Shown in pieces: positions 8,992 through 15,071 of a stretch of 28,735 nt of DNA. This DNA comes from Xanthomonas translucens pv. translucens DSM 18974 (GTDB lineage: Bacteria; Pseudomonadota; Gammaproteobacteria; Xanthomonadales; Xanthomonadaceae): positions 1 through 28,735 of the forward strand of contig NZ_CAPJ01000237.1 of assembly GCF_000331775.1 (NCBI RefSeq). Reading direction: 5' to 3'. The notes below the pieces were generated by a model. The model saw only the letters and a program-made list of their open reading frames with translations, was not told the DNA's origin and did not search any database. Numbering within the stretch: the stretch's first letter is position 1; every line of letters starts with the position of its first letter. The position numbers and the translations under genes were made by a program.

Positions 8992-9397
8992 CTACTGTGC
9001 CACATTCCTTATTCCCTCTGGGACGTCGGTAACCATTACGAGTGTTCCAGGGCGTATTGAGTCATTGGCAGCATTGCTAGCTAGTTTCGCGTTTACGATG
9101 CTCGGCTTTTTAGCAGCATTGTTGGCGCTATTCGGAATAATGTCCGGCTCATCATTGTTGGCTGGGTATAAGAAACACGGACATTTGACTGTCTTGTTGC
9201 TAGTAATTGGTATAACTATGGTTGAGCTTGTTTTTACATTTGGAGCTTCCTTAGGTTTATATTTCACTCCGCTAACAGATGGGTATGCCAAATTTATGGC
9301 CTGGCTTGTTACAACAAACTTTGTGATGCTATTAGTGAGCACCCTTCCAGTTATTATGCTGGTTAAAGGTACACTTGATAGTATCAAGCACGAATAA
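8936..9397 (+). CDS. RexB-like inner-membrane protein
   Basis: This 153-aa protein has four hydrophobic segments (about residues 6-26, 43-69, 82-110, 119-145), the same size and topology as lambda RexB (144 aa), the membrane channel of the Rex system. Shared features in order are an IP followed by a V/F-S pair after helix 1, LLASFAFTMLGFLAALL in helix 2 (RexB TLSSYAGTMIAILIAAL), and L-x3-YKKHGHLT before helix 3 (RexB LAKIREYGYMT). MVELVFTFGASLGLYF in helix 3 corresponds to RexB FVELGALFFCGLLLL. The start at 8936 lies inside the rexA-like gene, so the two are probably translationally coupled. When RexA triggers it, lambda RexB depolarises the membrane; the same role is inferred here. Confidence 0.8.
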   Translation: MYRKLRLLTLIVLLSHGISYCATFLIPSGTSVTITSVPGRIESLAALLASFAFTMLGFLAALLALFGIMSGSSLLAGYKKHGHLTVLLLVIGITMVELVFTFGASLGLYFTPLTDGYAKFMAWLVTTNFVMLLVSTLPVIMLVKGTLDSIKHE

Positions 9398-9436
9398 AAA
9401 TTCGACTGCATTCGCAATATAGGTGCAACAAAGAAC

Positions 9437-9512
9437 AAGGGGCCGGAGGTAATTAAGCGAACAATTTCTATTGGCTGTCGCGGTAGCAATGAAAATGGGG
9501 TCAGAGTGAAAT
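9437..9512 (+). repeat. remnant palindrome arms between rexB and abiTii
   Basis: AAGGGGCCGGAGGTAATTA (9437-9455) matches the left arm of the island's palindrome family but lacks a right arm. GGGGTCAGAGTGAAATT, starting near 9497, is the type of sequence that often flanks RAYT/IS200-like genes in xanthomonads. These look like decayed insertions separating the RexAB and AbiTii units. A further imperfect AAGTGCACT/AGTGTACTT dyad lies at 9537-9570, upstream of the next gene. Confidence 0.5.
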
Positions 9513-9628
9513 TATTTCGATGTTCCGCACCTACTGAAGTGCACTCAAACCTCAGGATAAGAGTGTACTTTTGTCCATGTCTGTGCCCTATAAGTGCACC
9601 TTGACCACCCGTCCATTGAGGAAAGCCG

Positions 9629-10453
9629 ATGTCCCTAGTTCTGGAGTTGCAGCGAGCCGCAATGGATCAGAGCCAAAGTGTGTCTGACGTACTAAGGAAA
9701 GCTCTCGTCGTGTCAACCAAACTGAAGTTGATAGACTTCCAGCAGTGGTGCGATCTTGAGGTAAATGGATACGGTGGAGCCGAAGTTCCGCCGTATCGAA
9801 TTGTTAATGGGACCGTAAAAGCCCACAATCCATACAATGGGTGGATTCCGGTCATTATGAGTGACAGCGAGTCGCAGCAATTAATCTCACAGAGAGCTGT
9901 CGGACAGCCGGTCGGAGAATTGGAGCATCTAGTTTCGAGCAAAGAGAAAGGGCATTTGCAAATGACCTTTCCTTCGGAGGCACTGTACAAGATTTTTGGT
10001 CGCAGCGAGTCGTTCCAACTTGGTATGATCCCTATACTTATCATCGGGAGAAGTCAGGTAGTCAGTATACTTGAAGCGGTACGCAATAAAATTTTGAATT
10101 GGAGTTTGACGCTGGAGCAAAATGGAGTTCTTGGCGAGGATCTTACGTTCACAAAAGAAGAAGTACAAAAAGCTTCTGGCGCAACTTACAATATTGGTCA
10201 ATTCCACGGTGTACTAGGTAATGTTTTGCACTCTGAAGTCCAAGTTGGCGACTACAACGGTATTCATTCCAAACTAAAAGACGCCGGTATCCCACAGAAG
10301 GAGAGAAACGAGCTGGAACAGATACTAGATGACATGCCGAAGGCGCAAGGGCCTCGCCGTACGTCACTTATGGCTCAGGGTGCAGCGTGGGTAGTTAGAA
10401 ATGGTGAAAAACTAGGTGCACTATCAGGTGCAATAAAAGAGTGGTTCGAGTAA
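9629..10453 (+). CDS. AbiTii-domain protein (abortive-infection type)
   Basis: This 274-aa protein has an N-terminal region typical of AbiTii proteins: MSLVLELQRAAMDQSQSVSDV, with one helix followed by ALVVSTKLKLIDFQQWCDLE and VNGYGGAEVPPYRIVNGTVKA. That is the L-x-K-x(n)-W-x-x-x-E-x-x-GY-x(n)-PxYR pattern. The C-terminal half contains a glycine/asparagine strand region (YNIGQFHGVLGNVLHSEVQVGDYNG) and a helical tail ending in AAWVVRNGEKLGALSGAIKEW. The family is linked to phage defence; its mechanism is not established. GAGGAAAG provides the ribosome site. It stands alone, followed after 20 bp by a palindrome that may also act as its terminator. Its position beside RexAB-like genes supports a defence role. 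Confidence 0.75.
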   Translation: MSLVLELQRAAMDQSQSVSDVLRKALVVSTKLKLIDFQQWCDLEVNGYGGAEVPPYRIVNGTVKAHNPYNGWIPVIMSDSESQQLISQRAVGQPVGELEHLVSSKEKGHLQMTFPSEALYKIFGRSESFQLGMIPILIIGRSQVVSILEAVRNKILNWSLTLEQNGVLGEDLTFTKEEVQKASGATYNIGQFHGVLGNVLHSEVQVGDYNGIHSKLKDAGIPQKERNELEQILDDMPKAQGPRRTSLMAQGAAWVVRNGEKLGALSGAIKEWFE

Positions 10454-10473
10454 ATAAATGCAAAGGCAAGTGC

Positions 10474-10526
10474 AAAGGGGCAGAGGAAATATGCGTTTGA
10501 AATGGGTATTGCCTCTGGCCCCTTTA
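10474..10526 (+). repeat. island palindrome, copy 1 (imperfect)
   Basis: Left arm AAAGGGGCAGAGGAAATA pairs with right arm TATTGCCTCTGGCCCCTTT around a ~15-nt loop. One C is missing from the left arm. It starts 20 bp after the AbiTii stop and could work as a terminator. Inside it AGAGGAAAT-ATG forms a ribosome site and start codon for a 12-aa peptide beginning MRLKWVLPLA. Confidence 0.75.
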
Positions 10527-10527
10527 T

Positions 10528-10661
10528 AGCGCGCCCGCCTCGGCGGCGTCGCCATCAAGCTCAACCAGACCTACCACGGCGACACCGTCAGCTGACCCCG
10601 AAGGCGCGGTGCAGGTGGCCCTGCTGCTGCCCAAGCCCCGCCAGAACCGCTTCACCGTCAT
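10528..10661 (+). pseudogene. fragment of a LamG-protein relative
   Basis: This 134-bp piece matches 6972-7116 of the LamG gene in the same orientation, with an 11-bp deletion (after CCGTCAGCTG) that breaks the frame and scattered substitutions (e.g. CACGGCGACACC against CCCGGCCACACC). The differences suggest an origin in a paralogue rather than a recent copy of the local gene. It is bounded on both sides by palindrome copies, so it looks like DNA captured or trapped between mobile repeats. Confidence 0.8.
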
Positions 10662-10679
10662 TAGTTCAAGGGCCTAGTT

Positions 10680-10743
10680 CAAAGGGGCCAGAGGAAATAT
10701 GCAAATAAAGGGGTCGGAGGAAATAAATTTCTCCTCCGGCTCT
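10680..10743 (+). repeat. island palindrome, copy 2 (composite)
   Basis: A left arm CAAAGGGGCCAGAGGAAATAT (first base at 10680) is followed directly by a second, variant hairpin at 10707-10743. The variant has GGGTCGGAGGAAAT facing ATTTCTCCTCCGGCTC. This looks like one family member inserted into another. It ends 22 bp before the excalibur gene. Confidence 0.65.
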
Positions 10744-10765
10744 AATTTTCCACAATGGAGCCAAC

Positions 10766-11095
10766 ATGTACGCTGCAATCGTCCTCTTCGCAACACTAAT
10801 CACCTTGCTCGCCCCAACATTGGCATTCGCACATCCAGGCGGTCTGAACGCCGAAGGCTGCCACAACAACCGGAAGACCGGTGAGTACCATTGCCACCGA
10901 GGTGGCGCTTCTGGCTCCGGAAGCTCTGCTGTCCCTCGGCATAGCTTCTCTGCACCAGCCCGGGCCAGTGCCAACACTCTGCCGTTTGCCAACTGCACCG
11001 AAGCTCGGGCCGCGGGCGCCGCCCCCGTCCGCCGTGGCGATCCAGGGTACGCTCCCAAGTTGGACCGCGATAACGATGGCATTGGGTGCGAGTGA
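10766..11095 (+). CDS. small secreted excalibur-domain protein
   Basis: This 109-aa protein has a signal peptide (residues 1-22, ending TLAFA). A His/Cys motif HPGGLNAEGCHNNRKTGEYHCHRG follows in two parts (HPGGLNAEGCHNN, then RKTGEYHCHRG). After a Ser/Gly/Ala linker comes a C-terminal excalibur calcium-binding domain, with F-NC-EAR-AGAAPVRRGDPGY and the loop DRDNDGIGCE. The DxDxDGxxCE pattern is the defining excalibur motif. Both modules are common in secreted proteins, often with a nuclease; no nuclease domain is present here. The ATG follows a GGAG. GC content is nearer to the chromosome than that of rexAB. Its role in the island is unknown. Confidence 0.8.
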   Translation: MYAAIVLFATLITLLAPTLAFAHPGGLNAEGCHNNRKTGEYHCHRGGASGSGSSAVPRHSFSAPARASANTLPFANCTEARAAGAAPVRRGDPGYAPKLDRDNDGIGCE

Positions 11096-11279
11096 TATCC
11101 AGAGGCTTGAGCACAACAGCCCGTCCAAGCTGAGGTCGCTTCGCTGTGTGGCCTAATTTGCAGGTCTGCTGTGAGCAGAGAAGAGATCTGCGATAGCAGC
11201 ATCAAGTTCACTTTCAATCTTGCAATTTCGCCACTTCTATCAGTTGACATTCGAAACAACCAGTAGCAATCTATTGCCC

Positions 11280-11475
11280 AAGGAGCGTAGAAACTCCTCT
11301 AAGAGCGGTACCCACCTCCGACAAACTGGTGGGTTTTTTGTGCCTGATCCTCAGGCGCAACCGATGCGATGCTTGCGTCGGGAGGGCGGCTAATACAACA
11401 CCCTTCGGGGAAATAAGCCCGCCGTCTCTTAGCGGTTTCTAACCTCCCGACATCCCGTCGCCGGCCGGCGGCGGG
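11280..11475 (+). ncRNA. candidate structured leader of the symE-type gene
   Basis: Several exact pairings are stacked here. AGGAG/CTCCT (11280-11297) is followed by a terminator-like ACCCACC/GGTGGGT hairpin with TTTTTT (11310-11339), and GCCTGA/TCAGGC (11342-11356). A 9-bp long-range stem GTCGGGAGG/CCTCCCGAC (11377-11385 with 11443-11451) encloses a UUCG-type hairpin (CCCTTCGGGG, 11401-11410). A final CCCGTCGCC/GGCGGCGGG stem (11454-11475) precedes the AAGGAGG ribosome site. SymE-type toxins are often controlled at the RNA level, so a regulatory leader is plausible. The 11096-11279 stretch before it shows no gene. Confidence 0.5.
11310..11339 (+). terminator. rho-independent terminator upstream of symE
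   Basis: The stem ACCCACC/GGTGGGT with an 11-nt loop is followed by a T-rich run. It could end transcription from the excalibur gene or act as an attenuator for the symE leader. Confidence 0.6.
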
Positions 11476-11501
11476 TTCCTGTCCGACAAGGAGGCTTCGC
11501 C

Positions 11502-11855
11502 ATGCGTCAACCGTCACCCCGTCCCGCCCCTGCGCGCAAGCATGCCACGCGCAAGGCTGCCTGCTGCCCGAACTGGACCATCGTCGAGTCCGAGCTCATC
11601 CCCATGCTGACGCCCGAGCAGATCGCCGCGGCCGACGCCGCCGAGCTTGCGCGCCAACAACGCCCTCCACGCCGCACGCGCCCGCCGCAGCGCTGCACCG
11701 TCGGCCGCATCCACCAGGCCGCCAGCGGCCAGACCGTGCCGGCGCTGCGCCTGTGCGGCCGCTGGATGGAGGAACTGGGCTTCGCCATCGGCCAGACCTT
11801 GCACGTGCGCGTGCGCGACGGCGAGCTGGTGGTGAGCGTGGCCGCCGCCGATTGA
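11502..11855 (+). CDS. SymE-type toxin-like protein
   Basis: This 117-aa protein has a C-terminal SymE-like AbrB-fold region: RCTVGRIHQ, then VPALRLCGRWMEELGFAIGQ and LHVRVRDGELVVSV. The PALRLxGRWxEExGF-x-xG-x-x(V)xV-x-x-GxLV pattern is the SymE signature; E. coli SymE is an SOS-induced type I toxin that condenses nucleic acid. The basic N-terminus (RPAPARKHATRKAACCPNW) is an extension seen in xanthomonad versions as far as I recall. AAGGAGG lies 6 bp before the ATG, behind a structured leader. No separate antitoxin gene is seen; an antisense RNA is possible. Two decayed copies of its 5' part occur at 13285-13402 and 14790-14947. Confidence 0.75.
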   Translation: MRQPSPRPAPARKHATRKAACCPNWTIVESELIPMLTPEQIAAADAAELARQQRPPRRTRPPQRCTVGRIHQAASGQTVPALRLCGRWMEELGFAIGQTLHVRVRDGELVVSVAAAD

Positions 11856-12053
11856 TCGGTCACCGTGCATAAAGGGAGCCCACGCGTGCGGCTATCTATG
11901 CCTGCCATGGGGTCGCACACGCCGGCTGTCTGGACAGGCCTCGCGGTATCGTGCCCGCGTATACGTCAGACCGCAGCGTGTTTGGCCTGGGGTTGACCAC
12001 GTGGCCCTTCGCTTGCTAAAAGCCTCAGCGCAGGGGTGTATAGGAGATTGAAG

Positions 12054-13271
12054 ATGAGGACCACTTCAAGATTTCTGTTATGTGCATTGTTGAATTTTCC
12101 TTTCGCACTTGTAGCCCAAGCGCAAGGTGTGCAGGCCGATAGCGTTGAAGCAAAGTCTTATGCAAAAAGCGCAATGATATCGGAGCAAGAAGCGGCAAAG
12201 CGGATTAACTTACAGCAAGGCTCTCAACAGCAAGTTGCCGGGCTAGTGGAGAAATATAGAGATAGGTTGGCTGGTGCATATTGGGAGGAAGAACCTGAGC
12301 TGAGGTTCGTGGTTCGGCTCAAAGGAAGCGAACCCGTCCCTGTTGCTAAAATATCGACAACGTTTGGCGACGTTCCTGTTGTCGTTAAAACAGGCGCCCC
12401 TAAAACTATTGAGGAGCTTTGGGCGATAATAACGGCGCATCAGCAAGAATTATACAAAAATATCCCCGGGCTACAAGGTATGTTTGTCGACGAGCGTACC
12501 GGCGATATTGTTCTTCATGTTTATACCAAGAGTAATGATAAAAGCTCCTACTCGGATGAGGCCGCGTCGCTACAGAAGATTCTTCAGACACCCGTGCGAA
12601 TTGACTTCCTTGTAGGTCCAATGCGCCCCGCAGCATATCTGAGAGGAGGATCTATACTGCAAGGATCCAATGGAAATCTCTGCACGGGCGGATTTATGGT
12701 CAGGCATAGGGCAACTTCCAAAGTCGGAATAGTGACCGCCGGGCATTGTCCTGACACCATGGTCTACTACAATTGGCAGCCATACGATAGCGGAGGCCAG
12801 ATTACGGCAATATTGAAGAAAGAGGGTGAATTATGGGACGCCAAACACGATCTTCAGTGGCATAGCTTCCCTGCAGTGGGATACTCCGCTCTCGGAGAGA
12901 TATATGGTTCCGGCACTAGCGAAAGCTCTGGTCTATCCATTCTGTTTGCGGGTGCGCAGAGTGTAGGAGGGCGCATATGCCATCGCGGCGTCAACACAGG
13001 AAACTCATGCGGTGTGGTGTCAAGCACGCGATATAGTTTCCCACCTAAAGCATGCAACGGCAAAAATTGTGATGCAGCCTCGTTCGCGGTTGCTGTAGGT
13101 GATAACTTAGCATGCTTTGGCAGTGATAGCGGAGGGCCAATGTATTCTGGTAACACCGCATATGGCATTGTGACAGCCGCGGCTTATGCCGGCGCCAATC
13201 CAGGCCAATGCGGCGCCTTGGCTTTCATGCCCATTGGAAAAATTGCGGACGCTGGATTGTCACTCTACTGA
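12054..13271 (+). CDS. secreted S1-family serine protease (trypsin-like)
   Basis: This 405-aa protein has a signal peptide (residues 1-23, ending ALVAQAQ) and a ~165-residue pro-region with EQEAAKRINLQQGSQQQVAG and QQELYKNIPGLQGMFVDERTG, resembling the pro-domains of bacterial streptogrisin/alpha-lytic proteases. The protease domain has His231 (IVTAGHC), Asp266 (KHDLQWHSF) and Ser359 (CFGSDSGGP), a complete triad. Cysteines suit disulfides (C210/C232, C309/C319, C354/C386). ATG 12054 is chosen for its AGGAG seven bases upstream; the upstream GTG at 12036 precedes that site. AT-richer than the chromosome. A perfect terminator follows at 13302. A truncated second copy lies at 15072-15357, also behind a symE remnant, so the pair seems to travel together. 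Confidence 0.88.
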   Translation: MRTTSRFLLCALLNFPFALVAQAQGVQADSVEAKSYAKSAMISEQEAAKRINLQQGSQQQVAGLVEKYRDRLAGAYWEEEPELRFVVRLKGSEPVPVAKISTTFGDVPVVVKTGAPKTIEELWAIITAHQQELYKNIPGLQGMFVDERTGDIVLHVYTKSNDKSSYSDEAASLQKILQTPVRIDFLVGPMRPAAYLRGGSILQGSNGNLCTGGFMVRHRATSKVGIVTAGHCPDTMVYYNWQPYDSGGQITAILKKEGELWDAKHDLQWHSFPAVGYSALGEIYGSGTSESSGLSILFAGAQSVGGRICHRGVNTGNSCGVVSSTRYSFPPKACNGKNCDAASFAVAVGDNLACFGSDSGGPMYSGNTAYGIVTAAAYAGANPGQCGALAFMPIGKIADAGLSLY

Positions 13272-13402
13272 TGGCGCGCAACTGAAAAGTCGCGGATATT
13301 TCCCGCCGCCGGTCGGCGGCGGGTTTTTCCACCGTCATCCCGCCCTGCCCTGGCGCGCAAGCGTTCAAAACCTAAAGCAAGTTGCTGCCCGAACTGGACC
13401 AT
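13236..13402 (+). repeat. 167-bp direct repeat, copy A
   Basis: It covers the last 36 bp of the protease gene, its terminator and a symE 5' remnant up to CCCGAACTGGACCAT. It matches 14741-14907 with two substitutions and no gaps (constant offset 1505). The remnant still reads in frame (PSSRPALARKRSKPKASCCPNW) but has lost the ribosome site and ATG through a ~27-bp deletion. A palindrome cuts it off at 13403-13411. The two copies bracket the cassette at 13416-14734. Confidence 0.9.
13302..13328 (+). terminator. rho-independent terminator after the protease gene
   Basis: CCCGCCGCC-GGTC-GGCGGCGGG is a perfect 9-bp stem followed by TTTTT, 30 bp after the protease stop. The equivalent hairpin in the repeat at 14807-14833 has a C-to-A change in the stem. 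A related hairpin lies just before the intact symE gene (11454-11475). Confidence 0.85.
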
Positions 13403-13415
13403 AAGGGTTCAAAGG

Positions 13416-13458
13416 GGCCAGAGGAAATATGCATTTGAGATGGATATTTCCTCTGGCC
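13416..13458 (+). repeat. island palindrome, copy 3
   Basis: GGCCAGAGGAAATAT and ATATTTCCTCTGGCC form a perfect 15-bp stem with a 13-nt loop, preceded by AAAGG. AGAGGAAAT-ATG inside it could start a 21-aa hydrophobic peptide (13429-13494) that begins MHLRWIFPLA and ends at a TGA. Confidence 0.85.
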
Positions 13459-13589
13459 ATTTGGATTTTAAGTCTTAGTTTTTATAAGTTATGAATTTGA
13501 TGGCGCGGACGGCAACTTTCGCAGGGCAAATGGCTGCAGTTTGTTCTTTCCTCGTGCCCGGCATCTTAGAGCTGCATTTTGACCCCGGT

Positions 13590-13684
13590 TCCCAACAACA
13601 CGCTGGCGGTGCGGTGAATGCTGGGAAAAGACACAGCGCCGGTTTCCCCGGCTTCTTCGTTATACCGCTAATAGGGCGTTGAGC
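13590..13684 (+). other. possible attC-like site (weak)
   Basis: TCCCAAC-AACA-CGCTGGCG (13590-13608) has the same spacing as the better attC half-site at 14664 (GCTTAAC-AATT-CATTGGCG). GTTGAGC (13678-13684) fits the attC GTTRRRY end. Internal complementarity is poor and the first base is not the expected purine. The 13495-13845 stretch contains no gene I can support. Confidence 0.25.
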
Positions 13685-13799
13685 AAGCAAAAATGTGACG
13701 TGATGCCAGGCGGGAAGCTGACAATGCCGGGAAATGTGAGGTACATAAGGGCTTTGCCGGATTGACGGTGGTCAACAACTCGGCGAGGATCGTATTATG

Positions 13800-13829
13800 C
13801 CGCGCTTAGACGTCCAATGGTGGTTAGGC
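13800..13829 (+). other. attC-like 3' half-site
   Basis: GTCCAATG-GTG-GTTAGGC has a GTTRRRY core at 13823-13829, 16 bp before the next ATG, the normal position of the preceding attC in an integron array. Its reverse complement (GCCTAAC-CAC-CATTGGAC) lines up with the 5' half-site at 14664-14682 (GCTTAAC-AATT-CATTGGCG), including the one extra base expected on that side. Confidence 0.5.
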
Positions 13830-13845
13830 CTTTCTGGAGATATTT

Positions 13846-14136
13846 ATGGCAACCATAATTTCGCTTGCTGCCGAGTATGCAAACTATCTGCTCTTGAATA
13901 GCGATAACCCTAGCGCTGCGAGCGAAATCGCTCAGAGAATCAATGAGCTCAAATATACACAATCTGGAGATTCATTAACTGACTTCGACAAGAATGATCT
14001 TGTAAATAATATTGAGTCAGTACTTCTTCCAGAGAAAAGGACTCCGGATGAACTCTCGATTGTCCTCGAGTCTAAGGATTCGAGCGAACTTAGCAAGTTG
14101 ATCCAAGTAATCAGATCTAGCACTATGGGGAATTGA
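13846..14136 (+). CDS. unknown small acidic protein, first gene of a coupled pair
   Basis: This 96-aa protein matches no family I recognise. It appears all-helical and acidic, with an Asn/Asp/Ser-rich middle (ELKYTQSGDSLTDFDKNDLV) and a C-terminal helix ELSKLIQVIRSS. There is no signal peptide or membrane segment. TGGAGATA precedes the ATG. Its stop is separated by 2 bp from the ATG of the next gene, so the two are probably coupled. Codon use is AT-rich, unlike the chromosome. The pair lies between attC-like half-sites and palindromes, which suggests a mobile cassette. An antitoxin or sensor role next to a membrane effector is possible but unproven. Confidence 0.65.
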   Translation: MATIISLAAEYANYLLLNSDNPSAASEIAQRINELKYTQSGDSLTDFDKNDLVNNIESVLLPEKRTPDELSIVLESKDSSELSKLIQVIRSSTMGN

Positions 14137-14138
14137 AA

Positions 14139-14669
14139 ATGAGTGGTCCGCTCGTAGTTGTACTAGTCCAACAACTTTCACTTAGAGTCGCAGCACTTGA
14201 GGGGAAAGAGTCCCAATTTTGGATTCCCGTTTTAATTTCAGTTGTGGCGGTGGCTACAAGTATTTTCACTGCTTATAAGGCAAAGCTCTCGTCCACCGAA
14301 AATCTTAAACAAATAGCTCTTCAGGGGATCAAGAGCAACATTGATGCAGCAAAAGCTCAAGTCGAATCGATCGCGATGCAACTTGCCCTCCTGAAGGCAA
14401 AGAGGTCACCAACTAAAGATCAAAAAGACGAACTCGCTATAAAGCAGCAGGTATTCGATAGCATGGTTGAACGACTACTTAATGCATACAACGACGGGTG
14501 CCAGAAGTTCTATAAAAATCAGGTCATCGCCCAGGATTTCATTGACCTTTATCATCAAGACATTGCAGACTACATTCGCGAGTTTAAGGAAAAGTTCTCC
14601 GGGCCATTAACTAGATTCGATGCCATGCTCAACTATTACAACGAGAAGCACAAAAATCCAAAGGCTTAA
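14139..14669 (+). CDS. unknown membrane-anchored coiled-coil protein, second gene of the pair
   Basis: This 176-aa protein has one strong membrane segment at residues ~28-46 (FWIPVLISVVAVATSIFTAY), then a long helical, probably coiled-coil cytoplasmic part at ~50-110 (NLKQIALQGIKSNIDAAKAQ, VESIAMQLALLKAKR). A helical C-terminus rich in aromatics follows (FYKNQVIAQDFIDLYHQDIADY). ATG 14139 follows the upstream stop by 2 bp; an in-frame TTG at 14133 is a less likely start. The stop codon lies inside an attC-like core (14664-14670), as is common for integron cassette genes. No family is recognised. A single-TM plus coiled-coil product with a small cytosolic partner resembles several two-gene defence or toxin systems in layout only. 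Confidence 0.65.
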   Translation: MSGPLVVVLVQQLSLRVAALEGKESQFWIPVLISVVAVATSIFTAYKAKLSSTENLKQIALQGIKSNIDAAKAQVESIAMQLALLKAKRSPTKDQKDELAIKQQVFDSMVERLLNAYNDGCQKFYKNQVIAQDFIDLYHQDIADYIREFKEKFSGPLTRFDAMLNYYNEKHKNPKA

Positions 14670-14682
14670 CAATTCATTGGCG
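14664..14682 (+). other. attC-like 5' half-site, truncated by a palindrome
   Basis: GCTTAAC-AATT-CATTGGCG fits the attC start (RYYYAAC, short spacer, L'' box) and overlaps the stop codon of the preceding gene. The rest of the site is missing because palindrome copy 4 begins two bases later. With the 3' half at 13800-13829 it would frame a cassette of about 0.84 kb. Confidence 0.5.
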
Positions 14683-14683
14683 C

Positions 14684-14734
14684 AAAGGGCCAGAGGAAAT
14701 ATGCGTTTGAAATGGATATTTCCTCTGGCCCTTT
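14684..14734 (+). repeat. island palindrome, copy 4 (best preserved)
   Basis: AAAGGGCCAGAGGAAATAT pairs exactly with ATATTTCCTCTGGCCCTTT: a 19-bp stem and a 13-nt loop. It ends in a T-run and starts 15 bp after a stop codon, so it may double as a terminator. AGAGGAAAT-ATG inside could start a hydrophobic 29-aa peptide beginning MRLKWIFPLA. Confidence 0.9.
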
Positions 14735-14740
14735 TAGCCG

Positions 14741-14907
14741 GGAAAAATTGCGGACGCTGGATTGTCGCTCTACTGATGGCGCGCAACTGAAAAGTCGCGG
14801 ATATTTCCCACCGCCGGTCGGCGGCGGGTTTTTCCACCGTCATCCCGCCCTGCCCTGGCGCGCAAGCGTTCAAAACCTAAAGCAAGTTGCTGCCCGAACT
14901 GGACCAT
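14741..14907 (+). repeat. 167-bp direct repeat, copy B
   Basis: It is identical to 13236-13402 except for two bases. It begins with 36 bp copied from the protease 3' end, then the terminator copy (stem mismatch) and the symE 5' remnant, and continues into symE-like sequence beyond the repeat. Confidence 0.9.
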
Positions 14908-15006
14908 CGTCGAGTCCGAGCTCATCCCCATGCTGGCGCCCGAGCAGACCAAGGACGTGGTCATGGCTTGCCCACGCTTGCAGGAGGTCGCCGGCTGCTT
15001 GGACTA
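14790..15006 (+). pseudogene. symE remnant (no start, 3' end replaced)
   Basis: The frame PSSRPALARKRSKPKASCCPNW then TIVESELIPMLAPEQ matches the intact SymE N-terminus. After that the AbrB-like domain is replaced by TKDVVMACPRLQEVAGCLD and a stop at 15004-15006. The ribosome site and ATG are deleted. It cannot make a functional SymE. Confidence 0.75.
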
Positions 15007-15071
15007 GAGGTTGACCGCGTGGACTCTGGCTTGATAAAAAGCGCAGCGCAGGGGTGAATAGGAGATTGAAG

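Noticed and set aside
13475..13690. Open frames on both strands between palindrome copy 3 and the cassette
   Set aside because: No ribosome site, no family motif, and the two strands are equally open; only a weak attC-like signal is kept here.
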